Shown: piece by piece, positions 8,190-18,637 of the stretch | Layout: each line of letters begins with the position of its first letter | Position numbering within the stretch: position 1 is the stretch's first letter | Assembly: GCA_002717145.1 (NCBI GenBank) | Contig: PBCP01000058.1 | Location: 34,696 to 98,695 of the forward strand | Reading direction: 5' to 3' | Origin: Planctomycetaceae bacterium | GTDB lineage: Bacteria > Planctomycetota > Planctomycetia > Pirellulales > Pirellulaceae | Length of the DNA stretch: 64,000 bases | Notes under the pieces: model-generated | Databases searched by the model: none | What the model was told of the DNA's origin: nothing | Seen by the model: the letters and a program-made list of their open reading frames with translations, nothing else | Program-made: the position numbers and the translations under genes

Positions 8190-10676
8190 ATGTTGCGTTC
8201 CCCTCTCTACGCAGTAGGCCTCTCGTTAGCCTTTTCACTTTCCATAATTAGTTTTCTCACAGGTCAGGTTGTAGCTCAGGATCAACCCGATGCGGCATCT
8301 CCGACCTCTGGCGGACTTTCCGGAATGCGTGGGTCGCTGGTTGAGGATCGGGCGGCTCGTCAGTTGATTGATGCCGGCGATGCTCGAATGGACGCCAGTG
8401 AAACAGAAAAGGCCTTGGAGATCTGGAAGTCGGTGATCGAGCGGTATCCACGTAGCCGGGTGCGATTTACGGCTCATATGAAATTGGGGAAATATTATCT
8501 CGACCGCGAACGTGCTTATGATCGGGCGAGAACGCACTTCGAAGAAGTGACAATAGAAGATAATCGTGATGATGATCAACGGGCTGAAGCTCTGTTGAAT
8601 GTTGGCGTTTGTCATTATTGGTCTCGGCTCTATGGAAAGTGTTTTCAGGTAATGCGGGATGTGATTGAGGAATTTCCAGTGAGCCCGCAGGTGAATCAGG
8701 CCTACTACTACATAGGTCTTGGGCATTTTCAGCAGGGACACTACAGCCGGGCGATTGAGGCATTGGAGAAAGTTGGAACGACGCTAACGGATGAAGATAG
8801 CAATAACGATAAACTCGAAGCCGGCAAGCGATTCTTTGTCAAAGTCGAAGATGCGGATTTGGCCGTGCTGGATGCCGAAGACAGTGTTGATGTCGTCTGT
8901 AAATCATCAGGTGGTGATGAGGAAATCGTGAAGTGCTTCCCTGTCGGACGTAATGTTCGCATCGTACTTGGCTCTGTTCCAACAGGACTTGGGGTTCCCA
9001 GGCCAAATAATGGGACACTTGAGGTAAAAGGAGGGGATACCGTTCAGGTCCTCTACACGGATTCCCATACGGAAGATAAACAGGTCAATGTTGAAGTGTT
9101 ATCTGAAGTAACTGTTGTTGGGGATGGGGTGGTGCAATTTAAAGATGGCGCGTTTATAGAATCGCTCAACGGAGTAGTGCTTGGAAAAACAGCTAATCTT
9201 GAGATTGTCGACGCGGATCGGGATGTAACAGAGAATGCCGATGCATTACAGGCAACTATTTCTATTTATCGTCGAAAGACGGATGAAGAAATTGAAAATG
9301 AAAAAGCAGAGTTGATTGCTCAGACCGGGGTGCCGGGAGATGAGCAGACTCCACTGGACGACATCCCATTATTTGATGAGCAGGAGGAGAAAGTCGATCC
9401 ATTTAAACTAATCGAAACGCTCCAGGTCACATTGACTGAAGTACAAGTCCAGAATCAACGCCGGCAGATTTTGACTTTGCCTGAAGAACAAACAGAGGAT
9501 CAGTCGGGCGATCCAGCGTTGCAAAACTCGTCAGGAAATTCATTGCCTGATGGCGGCCGTAATTCTACCGATGCGGTTGAAACGGCAGTCGAGGGTCAAT
9601 CGGTAGAAGGTGTCTCCAATGAAGAGGTCGTTGAAGATCAAGTTGAATCCAAAGCCGTGCATAGTGGAGTGTTTCGTACGACCGTGGCCGTGGTGCGAGC
9701 TGAGGAAGCGGTAGCTGATGGGCAATTGCAGGCATTGCCTGGAGATCAGATTCGGATTACTTATGAAGATCAGTTGCATACCGGTGAAGGTGTGGCAGTA
9801 TTGATTTCCAAGGGGCGGTGCCTGGAAGGAAATATCGGTGGCGTTCGGGTAACTCGGGCGTTGATTTCAGATGAAGAACTCCGAGTTCAGACGCAATTGA
9901 AAACGGCCGATGCGTTAACCCGGATTGGTAATCGTTACAAGGAATTCGGCCTGAAGAAGAAGGCTGAAGAGAAATACGGCCAGGCGCTCGGTGTGTGTGA
10001 GCAAATTATGCCGGAAGTTCAAAAGTTGCGGGGGCGTTTGCTGGAAGAGACTTATGTTCAGCTCTGGCATATTTATTTTGAAATGGATCGTTTGAATTTG
10101 GCAGCTGCTATGTGTGAACGATTGCAACGTGAATTCCCCGCTAGCGGATTCGTCGATGATGCTCTTTTGCAACTTGCCGATGTGGCTCGGGTTGGAGGTG
10201 AACTTAATAGAGCGATTGGGATTTATACCCGTTTGGCGAATATGCAAACGAGTCAATTGCGAGGTGAAGCTCAATTCGGTATTGCTGAATGCTTTGAAGC
10301 GATGGCTGAGGCTCAAACCAGCGAGGCCGGTGCAGCTCAGTTAAAGGATAAAGCATTTCAGGAGTATAAGAAGGTATACGACCAATTCCCTGAAAGTGGC
10401 CGAGTAGGTGAAGCGGTGGCTAAGATGGCTAACCACTACTACGCGCAAAAGGATTATTCCCGGGCCATTGATACGTTTGAAACAGTGTTAGAGAGTCATC
10501 CGGATGCGAGATTCCTGGACGTGATTTTATTTAATTACGGTCGTTGTCTTTTCCGAATGGACCGACGTGGTCCTGCTCGTCAGCGATTCGAACAATTGAT
10601 AGCAGATTTTCCGGAGAGCAGTTTGGCGCAGGAAGCCAAGAAAATTGCTGAAGCTCTGAAAAATGCGGGTTTTTAG
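8190..10676 (+). CDS. Secreted TPR protein with beta-sandwich inserts (cluster A)
   Basis: An 828-residue exported protein. A signal peptide ends in VVA-QDQ. TPR-like repeats occupy about residues 60-200 (ALEIWKSVIERYPRS, YYYIGLGHFQQGHYSRAIEA) and again about 570-825 (YDQFPESGRVGEAVAKMANH). In between are one clear and one split copy of a beta-sandwich unit with the signature D-x-D followed by HSG-[IV]-F and G-D-x-[IV]-x-x-x-Y-x-D (about 211-299, and 331-534 with an acidic Glu-rich insert). The same unit recurs five times in the next gene. GAGG at 8175-8178 supports the ATG at 8190 over a TTG at 8157. TPR arrays of this type resemble BamD/YbgF envelope proteins. As first gene of cluster A it is probably an envelope partner of the ExbB/ExbD channel downstream; that is inference. 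Confidence 0.85.
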   Translation: MLRSPLYAVGLSLAFSLSIISFLTGQVVAQDQPDAASPTSGGLSGMRGSLVEDRAARQLIDAGDARMDASETEKALEIWKSVIERYPRSRVRFTAHMKLGKYYLDRERAYDRARTHFEEVTIEDNRDDDQRAEALLNVGVCHYWSRLYGKCFQVMRDVIEEFPVSPQVNQAYYYIGLGHFQQGHYSRAIEALEKVGTTLTDEDSNNDKLEAGKRFFVKVEDADLAVLDAEDSVDVVCKSSGGDEEIVKCFPVGRNVRIVLGSVPTGLGVPRPNNGTLEVKGGDTVQVLYTDSHTEDKQVNVEVLSEVTVVGDGVVQFKDGAFIESLNGVVLGKTANLEIVDADRDVTENADALQATISIYRRKTDEEIENEKAELIAQTGVPGDEQTPLDDIPLFDEQEEKVDPFKLIETLQVTLTEVQVQNQRRQILTLPEEQTEDQSGDPALQNSSGNSLPDGGRNSTDAVETAVEGQSVEGVSNEEVVEDQVESKAVHSGVFRTTVAVVRAEEAVADGQLQALPGDQIRITYEDQLHTGEGVAVLISKGRCLEGNIGGVRVTRALISDEELRVQTQLKTADALTRIGNRYKEFGLKKKAEEKYGQALGVCEQIMPEVQKLRGRLLEETYVQLWHIYFEMDRLNLAAAMCERLQREFPASGFVDDALLQLADVARVGGELNRAIGIYTRLANMQTSQLRGEAQFGIAECFEAMAEAQTSEAGAAQLKDKAFQEYKKVYDQFPESGRVGEAVAKMANHYYAQKDYSRAIDTFETVLESHPDARFLDVILFNYGRCLFRMDRRGPARQRFEQLIADFPESSLAQEAKKIAEALKNAGF

Positions 10677-10769
10677 TCGGACATATCTGCATTGAACTCT
10701 CTCTGTATATAGAAGCACAAAACATAGTTGATTGATTTCCACTGGAAAGCAAACAGAAGAAATAAAGCG

Positions 10770-13700
10770 ATGAAAATTCAATTCAATAGCCTCAGCGATG
10801 ATTCAGGATCAAATCCAACTAAGGTATTACGTGGTTGCCAATCCACCAATGAGCTTACAAAACAGTCAGGGTTTCCAATGGGGATCTTGTTTTGGATGGT
10901 GATGATGGTGGCGATACCTCACCTGCTATCAGTTCACGTACTTGCACAGGCAGGACAGCAGGCGGAGGGTTTGGTATCTGATACCGCCGCAATCAATCAG
11001 CAGTTGAGTCAACTGGAATCTGAGCTGGGCAAGTATAAAGATTCGGCCCCTGAAGCTGCGAACCTAATGCTGCAGTTGGCTGACGAGTATTACAAGCATG
11101 GTCGTGGTTTAGGGTTAGTCCGTATTTGTCAGCGTTTTACACAGGTTCATTTCAATCACCCTAAACACCGGGAAATGATGCTTAAGTTAATTGATGGTCA
11201 GCAAGTGTTGTCGCGCAATAAAGAGCTGATTGTAGCCTGTCGTCAGTATCTGGATCGTTACGGGGTATCGGCTGAGGCCGTGGGAATTGAAATCCGACTC
11301 GCAGATGCGTTGGATCAGACGACCGATCGCGAAGGATTTGCCAAAGCGGCAGAAGTTATTTGGAAACGACATGGGAATTCAGTGATTGGCAAGAAATACC
11401 TGGAAAAGGCGGTATATGCTTATCAGGCTTTACCTGGAGCAGAACTGCAACTGCAGGCAGCAGCAATCTCTGAAGAGGGCATGGAAAAAGTATCGGCCAA
11501 AAATTACGCACGTGCGATGGGTAATAATGCTGTCTATATTTACTCGCGGCTGTCCAAGCGAGTTGATTCAAACCGAGTTGTCAATCGTATGTTTCAACGA
11601 GGGCTTGTCGGAGATGCAGAACAGCAGCGGCTTGCCTATCTGCAAATAGCGGCCAACTACGAATCGCTGGAACAGTATACAAACGCAGCCAACATGTATC
11701 AGAACGCTCGCCGGATTCGTGATGACGCCGATACGCTCTACAAACAGACGATGGTCGTCTACAACAGCAAAACAAATCCCGGGCAGACGGAGGCATTACT
11801 GAATCAATTTAAACAGAAATTTAGTCAGGACGAGCGGAAGTGGACTTTGCAGCAGTATGTTGCCGGTCAGTATTACGGAGCGATGAATAATGCCAAAGCG
11901 TTACAACTGATGCGGGATGGGTTACAGGGTGATGCTATCAGTCATAATGCGGCTGGTGTCTTTGTGACTCTTAATGGCTCGGAACCTGCCAGACTTCAGG
12001 ACTCAGAACGTGTCATTCGTGATGCGATCGGTAAGTCCAGGAATCCTGCTTCCCGAGCTAGACTCTATAGAACTTTGGCCTTCAGTATCTATACGGGCGA
12101 AGCATTCAATCAGAATCGTGCATTACAGTTGTGTCGCGAATTTCTGTCTCGCTATCCGGAGGGTGGTGGCGACACAACTCAAATGATTGATTACCTATTT
12201 AAGAATTCTGCGGATGATAATTCATTTCGAAATGATGTTCGGATGGTTTTAGCTTCTAGAAAGAAGTCTCTTCAGCACGCTGGATTGGTTGCCTATCCCG
12301 CAGCCTGGGTCGCTGCCAATCGAGGTAATGCGGATTACAAAGCCAGAGCTCAGATTTTGAAACAGGAACTGGCAACGGCTGATAATGACCCACTGGTTAA
12401 ACTGTGGACGCAGTCGGGGGGGAATTCGAAAGGAGCCGCCACAGCTCGTCAGCAATTACTGGAGTCCGGGCACTTCAATGCCATGAATAACGATATGGCG
12501 ATGCAGAAACTCAGCGAACAAACTTCGTATTATCGAAGCTATGCTCCAACCGCGGATCGTGGAACAGGAAACAAATACTATGCACTTTGGATTCGGCGGT
12601 TTCCGAATGATGTAAAAGTCGCCATGGACTATCTGTATATGGCAACCACCTATGGAACTCCGGAAGACTGTCGCCTTGCCTTACAGCACTTACTGCGTAA
12701 AGATCCTGTCGATGCAACCAGCGATACGTTTAATCGCATGCTGACCTGTGCTGCTCGTAATGAAGATGCCAATCTGGCTCGTCAGGCGTATAACTGGATC
12801 CGGCGCGAAGAGCAGCAGCACGGAATTCAGAGCTCTCATCTTACCGGCATGGGCGATATTCTTGCTGAATTGAAACTTGTCGATTTGGCAAAAGAGCGTT
12901 TTCAGACCGGTGCTGATATGCCGTTGCTGACTGCGGACAGTCGACAGTGCGTTGATCGACTTGTGGCTTTGGAAGAAGACTATGCTAAAAAGCTACAAAT
13001 CCTGGAGGCAGCGTTTCGTAAGGAATCGGATCAGTTTGGAGCTTTACTGCACACCATAATCACCTTACGTCTGAGTCCGCCGGAAGGCACGAATATCGAT
13101 TGGAATGTAATCATACAATTGCTTGGCCAGGCTCGGGATCGGGATTTGGACAAGCCGTTTACCAATTGCAGTGTTTCTCATTACAACGCTGTTTCATACG
13201 TTTCCAAACTGCGGGCTTCGGAAACGCTTGAGCCGACACAAATCAGGCAGATTCTGAATCAGTTTGTGAAATTGAATGTTCCATATGCCTCGCCAGTTTC
13301 AGAGCTGCTTCTGCTAAATGATCCGGAGACGGCTCGTCCGGAAACGATGGAACTACTGCTTACCTATCAGCAGGCCACACTTAATTGTGGAGACGACTAT
13401 CAGGGGTTTGACCAGTTAACTCAGTTTGCTAAGTCTGCTGCGGCGAATCAACAACACGTCGTTGCGACGACTCTCGGAACAGGCGTCTTGGCAAACTTTG
13501 CTTCAGTTGATGAAGGTCGCCGCAAAGCTGTCCGCGATCTGGTCAGCCGGAGTTACACTCAGATTGGTGAAGTCGGACTGACCATCGACGAAGATAGTCC
13601 AATCGCTCCTTTGCTTCAGGCGGCACTTTATCTGCGGTTGGGTGATCATGAATTGGCATTTGATTTGTATAGCGAAAATACAGATCTGTTTGATGAACAT

Positions 13701-16700
13701 CGAGAGCAAATGCCCGTAGACTTGGTTGAGTTTGTTGTCAGACGACTGATCGCCGCCGGTGGCGATGAAAACTTTAACTATGTCGAAGACCTTGTTCGTA
13801 CCTGGCTTGTCAAAAATAGTGAGTCGGAAGAAGTTGGCGATGTTGCCAAGGCGACGATGCAGTTGTTGCTTGCAGAAAACTACTTCAAGGCGCGCCGATT
13901 TGACATTGCTCGCAGTGAATACACTACTGTCGTAAATCGATACCCGAATTCAGAACAGGCATTGGAAGCTCAGTTTGGAATTGGTGAATCCTTTATGGAG
14001 CAAAAAGTGTTTGATCAGGCTCAGCAGGTTTTCGATAAACTCGCTAATAGTAATGAGACGCTGATTGTAGTTCGTGCCGAATTCCTAAGAGGTGTTCTTT
14101 CTTTTCGTCGTGGAGATCGTGATGAAGCAAGAGACATTTTTCGCAGTGTGCTGGAACGTGTGCCTGATGTCGAACTTGCGAATCAAACTCTGTATAACCT
14201 GGCTGAAATCTACCGGGTGGAAGAGCGATATATTGACCAGTTAAATCTCTTGAGAACCATTGGGAGGCTGGGCCGCCAAAGCAAAAGTCGTCATAACCCC
14301 GGAACTCCATTGTCAATCGTTGTGCATGATAGTGACCTCGGAATTAGTCGGGGACACAACCGAATTCCAGTAGTGGTCACAACGACAGGTGGCGATCGGG
14401 AGATGGTTTACCTGATTTCCACCGGTGCGGGGAAGGGGCTGTTTCGTGGTGACTTGGAAACAATACTAGGGGATGTCACAGCTGAGGATGGATACCTGCA
14501 ATTGAATGGCAAAGATGTCATCCGATGTGATTACCCTGAAGAGTTTCGGTCCGAGTTTAAAAGTGTCCCGCTTTCGGATGTGGATATTCGCATTGCTTCT
14601 AATGCAGATTTTGAAATTGCCAGTAGCATCGACGTTGAAAGTGAAGAAACCAGTTTTAGTGATGAGTTGATCGCGAGCCAGGAAGGTACTGATGATGAAC
14701 GACTCAGTCAGTCGAGACCGTCAGATCAAGTAAAACCGGGGAACCCGCTTTATATTCAGGTTGAGGATCCCGATCGCGATTTGACTAGTGAAATTGACAA
14801 CCTGGTTGTAAAACTTGTGACAGATAGTGGTGATGCTGTGCAGGTGAAAATCGTTGAAACTTCCCCCCACTCCGGCATTTTTGAAGGGACAGTGGATACC
14901 AGTGAATTGCCTGCCGGAGCACTGGCGACAGATTCGGCCATTGATCACAGTCCCCTCATGGCGATCGATAAAGATCCTAATACATTCTGGCTCAGTCAGC
15001 CTGACGGAGCGGCTCCGAAAGATCTGACAGTGGATATGAAAGATCTTTATGGGATTTCCCGAGTCAATGTAGGTTCACCTGATACAGAGAATAATCAGCC
15101 CGTGCGAATGGATCTTCTGGGGAGTTATGACGGTGAATTTTGGTTCCGCTTGTCAAGTTTTCCCCGACGCAATCAGGTGGCTGGGTTAAGTGAAACAACC
15201 TCCGGAATCCAACAACTGGTGGTGATGGGAGATCATCGTAGCTATCGGGAGTGGAGTCAGGTGTTAGCGTTGGCTGCGAATAAATCCGACGAGTTTACCG
15301 GAGTGGAAAATGAATTGGTGGTGCAGGAGGAAATCCCTGAAGACGAAAAGGCCGTAGCTCGCAGTGTGCTTTGGTCAGGGCTGTTTAATATGGAGCGTAG
15401 CGCTGCGGTTCGTTTTCGCGTGCAGGGCAATACGACAGCTCTTTCAGTCGACGGTATTCTTGAACTGCAAGTAGGTGTCGGTACTCAAACCGTGGACGTC
15501 TGGTTGGAAAAAGGCACTCACGAGATTCACGCCTTTAGTGCTTTTGCGAATCAGCAACAGGGTGGGAAACTGGAGTACGCTATCGCGAGTGTGGATACGC
15601 AGCAGGTTTTGTTGCAGCCAATGAGAACTGAGCAGTTTGTCGAAGCAGCAAACGAGGTCGAATTGATCGAAACCCCGGAAGTTTTGAAGAGATTCGATAT
15701 CACCACAGCACAGTTGTCTAAGTCAACAGAGACGTTCGCATTAGTCGAAAAAGCAGAATCGATGGTGACTCAAAACTGGAATGCATTAGAAGATACGTTG
15801 AGTATTAGTCTCGAGGGAACGCAGGCCGGTGTCTATGAGTTGTGGCTCGAGTATAGTCGCAGTGGCTCGGGAGCTCGGGTTCAGTTGACACTGGATCAGC
15901 AGGTTCTGGATCATTCACTGGTTAACACAGGCTCCTACGATAACTATCAATCGGTCTTTGCTGGGCACATCATGATCGAAGCTTCTGGTAAGAAGCAGTT
16001 GCTGTTTACTCCGGTTGTTGTCACTTCCAATTTGATGGAATTGAAGGGGATCGAATTACGTCCGATTGACAGAGATGCAGTGGTGAAAAACGGAGATAGC
16101 TGGGAATTTAGATTTCCTGAACGACAAATTCGTTATACGAAAGTTGTGGTCAATGAGTATGTGGGAGACGCGGTCGCCATTAACCAAATGGAAGTTGGAA
16201 ATGCCTCCAATGGTGAAACTCAGATTCCAACCGAAGCCGATATTCTATCGTTAGCTTCCAATGATGTATTAGAAATTGCCGCAGGCGACCGAGTGGTGGC
16301 AACCTATACAGACGAGCACACCCTGAACGAACTCAATACCGCACAGTTGTTAACCCGTGAGCTCATGGCGACCTATCACAATGGGGAAGTGAACGCCATT
16401 TCCTACAGTTTGACTTCGTCCGGTGCAGGTGGAGTCAATACCCAGCGAAAAGAGTTAATGCGAGTTGACCCGGGTGAACGTATCGTGGTTGAAGTCGTCG
16501 ACTATGACGAAGATCGTTCTAATGATATCGATACAATTACAGTGGATATTGTGGTCAACGACGGAGATCCGATTCAGTTGGAGGCTGCTGAGACAGGGCC
16601 CAATACGGGGATTTTTACCAGAGAAATTGATACAGCTTCAACGGAGGCTGAAGGGAAACTCACCGTCAAAACGGGTGATGTCGTGTATCTACGGTATCTC

Positions 16701-18539
16701 GATAGCCAAAATACTTTTCCCGGACATACTGTTCCTCGTGAACGAATGGTGTTCGTGAATGAACCGACAGATGCACAAATCAGAATCATTCCGTCATTAT
16801 CTCAGCGAACTTCTTCTACTTCTCCGGCATCAGTCCAATATCTTGCTGATAGTGCGAAACAGGATACAGCGGCTGTTGCTTTCGATGCTCCGTTGCTCGT
16901 CGAAGTAATCGATCCGGATATGGCTAAAGATACCGGAAGTACGGTCACCGTTGCCTTGGTTACCACTGGAGGATCGGTCGTCTTTGTTGATTGTGTTATT
17001 AGTAACAGTCACTCCAATCTTCCACAAAGTGTGACGGACAATGAAGCCTTGTTGGCAGGACGATTTGTTGGTCAGGTCATCATGCAATTGGGAGGGAAGG
17101 AAAGTCCTAACATAATTCCTTTGACTTCCGAAATGCCTCGTGGATTGATTGGACGAGTTCATGATGGGAAAGAAGATTCCGAATTGCTTCCGGGGTTGGT
17201 GGCCATGGTTCTCAATTTGACAGGTGAGGATTCAATCAGCCTGCGATACAAGGATGAAATCACAACCAATGGCGAATCACCAGTGATCCAACATAGTGCT
17301 CGTCTGGTTTCCACAGGTAACCTGCAGATTACCGATCGAGAGTACGAAGAAGATGTTGAACTGCTGCATGTCGGAGAAAAAATATTCTTAAAAGTGAATG
17401 ATCCGGATCAGGATGTGTCGGATCAGCGAGACAGCATTCAGGTTACCGTCACGACTGAGTTTGGTGAGAATGAAACAGTTTCCTTGTATGAGACGACTGT
17501 TCATAGTGGTGAATTCACTGGAGCTTTTGATCTCGAGGCGACCGAAAAGCCAGTGGAGAAAAATCTCAATTCGGATTCACCACAGATAGAAACTTATTTT
17601 GGTGATCAGATCACGGTGACCTACGCTGACCTGAAGTCCGCGGAATCAACCGATGCTTTGGAGCTTAGTAGGGCACTTCCGGTTGTCGTCGGGACTGATG
17701 GATTGGTTACCGCGTTCTCGAAAGCGTTTGAAAACGAGGAATTGGCAGTGGAGACTAAATTTCGAATTGCCGAGAGCTACTTTGAACTGTTCAAGAGCCA
17801 CAAGGAACTCGAACGAGACGAAGAAAAAACGGTGGATCTGGAAGCGGGTCGACGCATTCTTCAGGAAGTGATGGAAGATTATCCGGATCCTAAGTATATT
17901 CCACGGATCTCCTACTTATTAGGACAGTTCTCTCAGGAATTGGAACAGTGGTCACAAGCGATTTCTGCTTATGAAGTAATTCTGCAACAGTACGGCGACC
18001 ATACACTGGCTCCTGATGCGCAGTACAAACTTGCTCAATGCCTCGAACAATCGGGGGATTTTGATGAAGCTTTGGAAGCCTATGTTACGCTGGCCGCTAC
18101 CTACCCGAAAAGTCCGCTGATCGCGAGCGTGATGATTCGAATCTCGGATCATTTCTATAAGTCTGAGCAATATGAAATTGCCGCACAGGTTGGCGAAAAA
18201 TTCCTCGAAAAATTCGACGGGCATGAACACGCTCAGCGGATGGCGTTTAGGATCGGTCAGGCCTTTTATAAGAACGAAGACTATCAAAAGGCTGGTGATT
18301 CATTTGACCGGTTTATGAAGTTATTCCCGGAAGATGCACTGAGTGCAGACGCTTTGTTCTGGAGTGGTGAAGCATATCGTATGGGGAACAATAACCAACT
18401 GGCTTTTAGACGATATAACCGTTGTCGCTGGGATTTCCCCGCAAGTGAAGCGGCTAAATTTGCGCGGGGACGATTGGCGTTGCCCGAAATGCTGAACCAA
18501 TTCGAAGCAGAAGCAAACAGTATTGATAATGATAATTAA
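10770..18539 (+). CDS. Giant secreted TPR / beta-sandwich / discoidin-like protein (cluster A)
   Basis: A 2589-residue exported protein. The first 1170 residues after the leader are TPR-like helical repeats. Then come beta-sandwich units with the DPDxD ... ETxxxSGxF ... GDxxxxxYxD signature at about 1177-1259, 1323-1385, 1899-1992, 2037-2160 and 2199-2294. A discoidin (F5/8 C)-like module lies at 1389-1468 (MAIDKDPNTFWLSQP), and a carbohydrate-binding-like (CBM6/DUF5077-type) sandwich at 1667-1768 (VYELWLEYSRSGSGARVQL). TPRs return at 2320-2577. The start is uncertain: ATG 10770 gives a long N-region, while ATG 10878 gives a canonical signal peptide (MGILFWMVMMVAIPHLLSVH). The function is unknown. 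The modules suggest a periplasmic or surface scaffold that binds glycans and is coupled to the ExbB/ExbD genes that follow. Confidence 0.85.
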   Translation: MKIQFNSLSDDSGSNPTKVLRGCQSTNELTKQSGFPMGILFWMVMMVAIPHLLSVHVLAQAGQQAEGLVSDTAAINQQLSQLESELGKYKDSAPEAANLMLQLADEYYKHGRGLGLVRICQRFTQVHFNHPKHREMMLKLIDGQQVLSRNKELIVACRQYLDRYGVSAEAVGIEIRLADALDQTTDREGFAKAAEVIWKRHGNSVIGKKYLEKAVYAYQALPGAELQLQAAAISEEGMEKVSAKNYARAMGNNAVYIYSRLSKRVDSNRVVNRMFQRGLVGDAEQQRLAYLQIAANYESLEQYTNAANMYQNARRIRDDADTLYKQTMVVYNSKTNPGQTEALLNQFKQKFSQDERKWTLQQYVAGQYYGAMNNAKALQLMRDGLQGDAISHNAAGVFVTLNGSEPARLQDSERVIRDAIGKSRNPASRARLYRTLAFSIYTGEAFNQNRALQLCREFLSRYPEGGGDTTQMIDYLFKNSADDNSFRNDVRMVLASRKKSLQHAGLVAYPAAWVAANRGNADYKARAQILKQELATADNDPLVKLWTQSGGNSKGAATARQQLLESGHFNAMNNDMAMQKLSEQTSYYRSYAPTADRGTGNKYYALWIRRFPNDVKVAMDYLYMATTYGTPEDCRLALQHLLRKDPVDATSDTFNRMLTCAARNEDANLARQAYNWIRREEQQHGIQSSHLTGMGDILAELKLVDLAKERFQTGADMPLLTADSRQCVDRLVALEEDYAKKLQILEAAFRKESDQFGALLHTIITLRLSPPEGTNIDWNVIIQLLGQARDRDLDKPFTNCSVSHYNAVSYVSKLRASETLEPTQIRQILNQFVKLNVPYASPVSELLLLNDPETARPETMELLLTYQQATLNCGDDYQGFDQLTQFAKSAAANQQHVVATTLGTGVLANFASVDEGRRKAVRDLVSRSYTQIGEVGLTIDEDSPIAPLLQAALYLRLGDHELAFDLYSENTDLFDEHREQMPVDLVEFVVRRLIAAGGDENFNYVEDLVRTWLVKNSESEEVGDVAKATMQLLLAENYFKARRFDIARSEYTTVVNRYPNSEQALEAQFGIGESFMEQKVFDQAQQVFDKLANSNETLIVVRAEFLRGVLSFRRGDRDEARDIFRSVLERVPDVELANQTLYNLAEIYRVEERYIDQLNLLRTIGRLGRQSKSRHNPGTPLSIVVHDSDLGISRGHNRIPVVVTTTGGDREMVYLISTGAGKGLFRGDLETILGDVTAEDGYLQLNGKDVIRCDYPEEFRSEFKSVPLSDVDIRIASNADFEIASSIDVESEETSFSDELIASQEGTDDERLSQSRPSDQVKPGNPLYIQVEDPDRDLTSEIDNLVVKLVTDSGDAVQVKIVETSPHSGIFEGTVDTSELPAGALATDSAIDHSPLMAIDKDPNTFWLSQPDGAAPKDLTVDMKDLYGISRVNVGSPDTENNQPVRMDLLGSYDGEFWFRLSSFPRRNQVAGLSETTSGIQQLVVMGDHRSYREWSQVLALAANKSDEFTGVENELVVQEEIPEDEKAVARSVLWSGLFNMERSAAVRFRVQGNTTALSVDGILELQVGVGTQTVDVWLEKGTHEIHAFSAFANQQQGGKLEYAIASVDTQQVLLQPMRTEQFVEAANEVELIETPEVLKRFDITTAQLSKSTETFALVEKAESMVTQNWNALEDTLSISLEGTQAGVYELWLEYSRSGSGARVQLTLDQQVLDHSLVNTGSYDNYQSVFAGHIMIEASGKKQLLFTPVVVTSNLMELKGIELRPIDRDAVVKNGDSWEFRFPERQIRYTKVVVNEYVGDAVAINQMEVGNASNGETQIPTEADILSLASNDVLEIAAGDRVVATYTDEHTLNELNTAQLLTRELMATYHNGEVNAISYSLTSSGAGGVNTQRKELMRVDPGERIVVEVVDYDEDRSNDIDTITVDIVVNDGDPIQLEAAETGPNTGIFTREIDTASTEAEGKLTVKTGDVVYLRYLDSQNTFPGHTVPRERMVFVNEPTDAQIRIIPSLSQRTSSTSPASVQYLADSAKQDTAAVAFDAPLLVEVIDPDMAKDTGSTVTVALVTTGGSVVFVDCVISNSHSNLPQSVTDNEALLAGRFVGQVIMQLGGKESPNIIPLTSEMPRGLIGRVHDGKEDSELLPGLVAMVLNLTGEDSISLRYKDEITTNGESPVIQHSARLVSTGNLQITDREYEEDVELLHVGEKIFLKVNDPDQDVSDQRDSIQVTVTTEFGENETVSLYETTVHSGEFTGAFDLEATEKPVEKNLNSDSPQIETYFGDQITVTYADLKSAESTDALELSRALPVVVGTDGLVTAFSKAFENEELAVETKFRIAESYFELFKSHKELERDEEKTVDLEAGRRILQEVMEDYPDPKYIPRISYLLGQFSQELEQWSQAISAYEVILQQYGDHTLAPDAQYKLAQCLEQSGDFDEALEAYVTLAATYPKSPLIASVMIRISDHFYKSEQYEIAAQVGEKFLEKFDGHEHAQRMAFRIGQAFYKNEDYQKAGDSFDRFMKLFPEDALSADALFWSGEAYRMGNNNQLAFRRYNRCRWDFPASEAAKFARGRLALPEMLNQFEAEANSIDNDN

Positions 18540-18637
18540 GTTTCCATTGAATTAGAGGGGCTCTCTGGCGAATGTCACTGCCATAGGCGTCCACCAATAG
18601 AACTCCCGGAAAGAAAACTAATAGAGTAGGCAACAAA

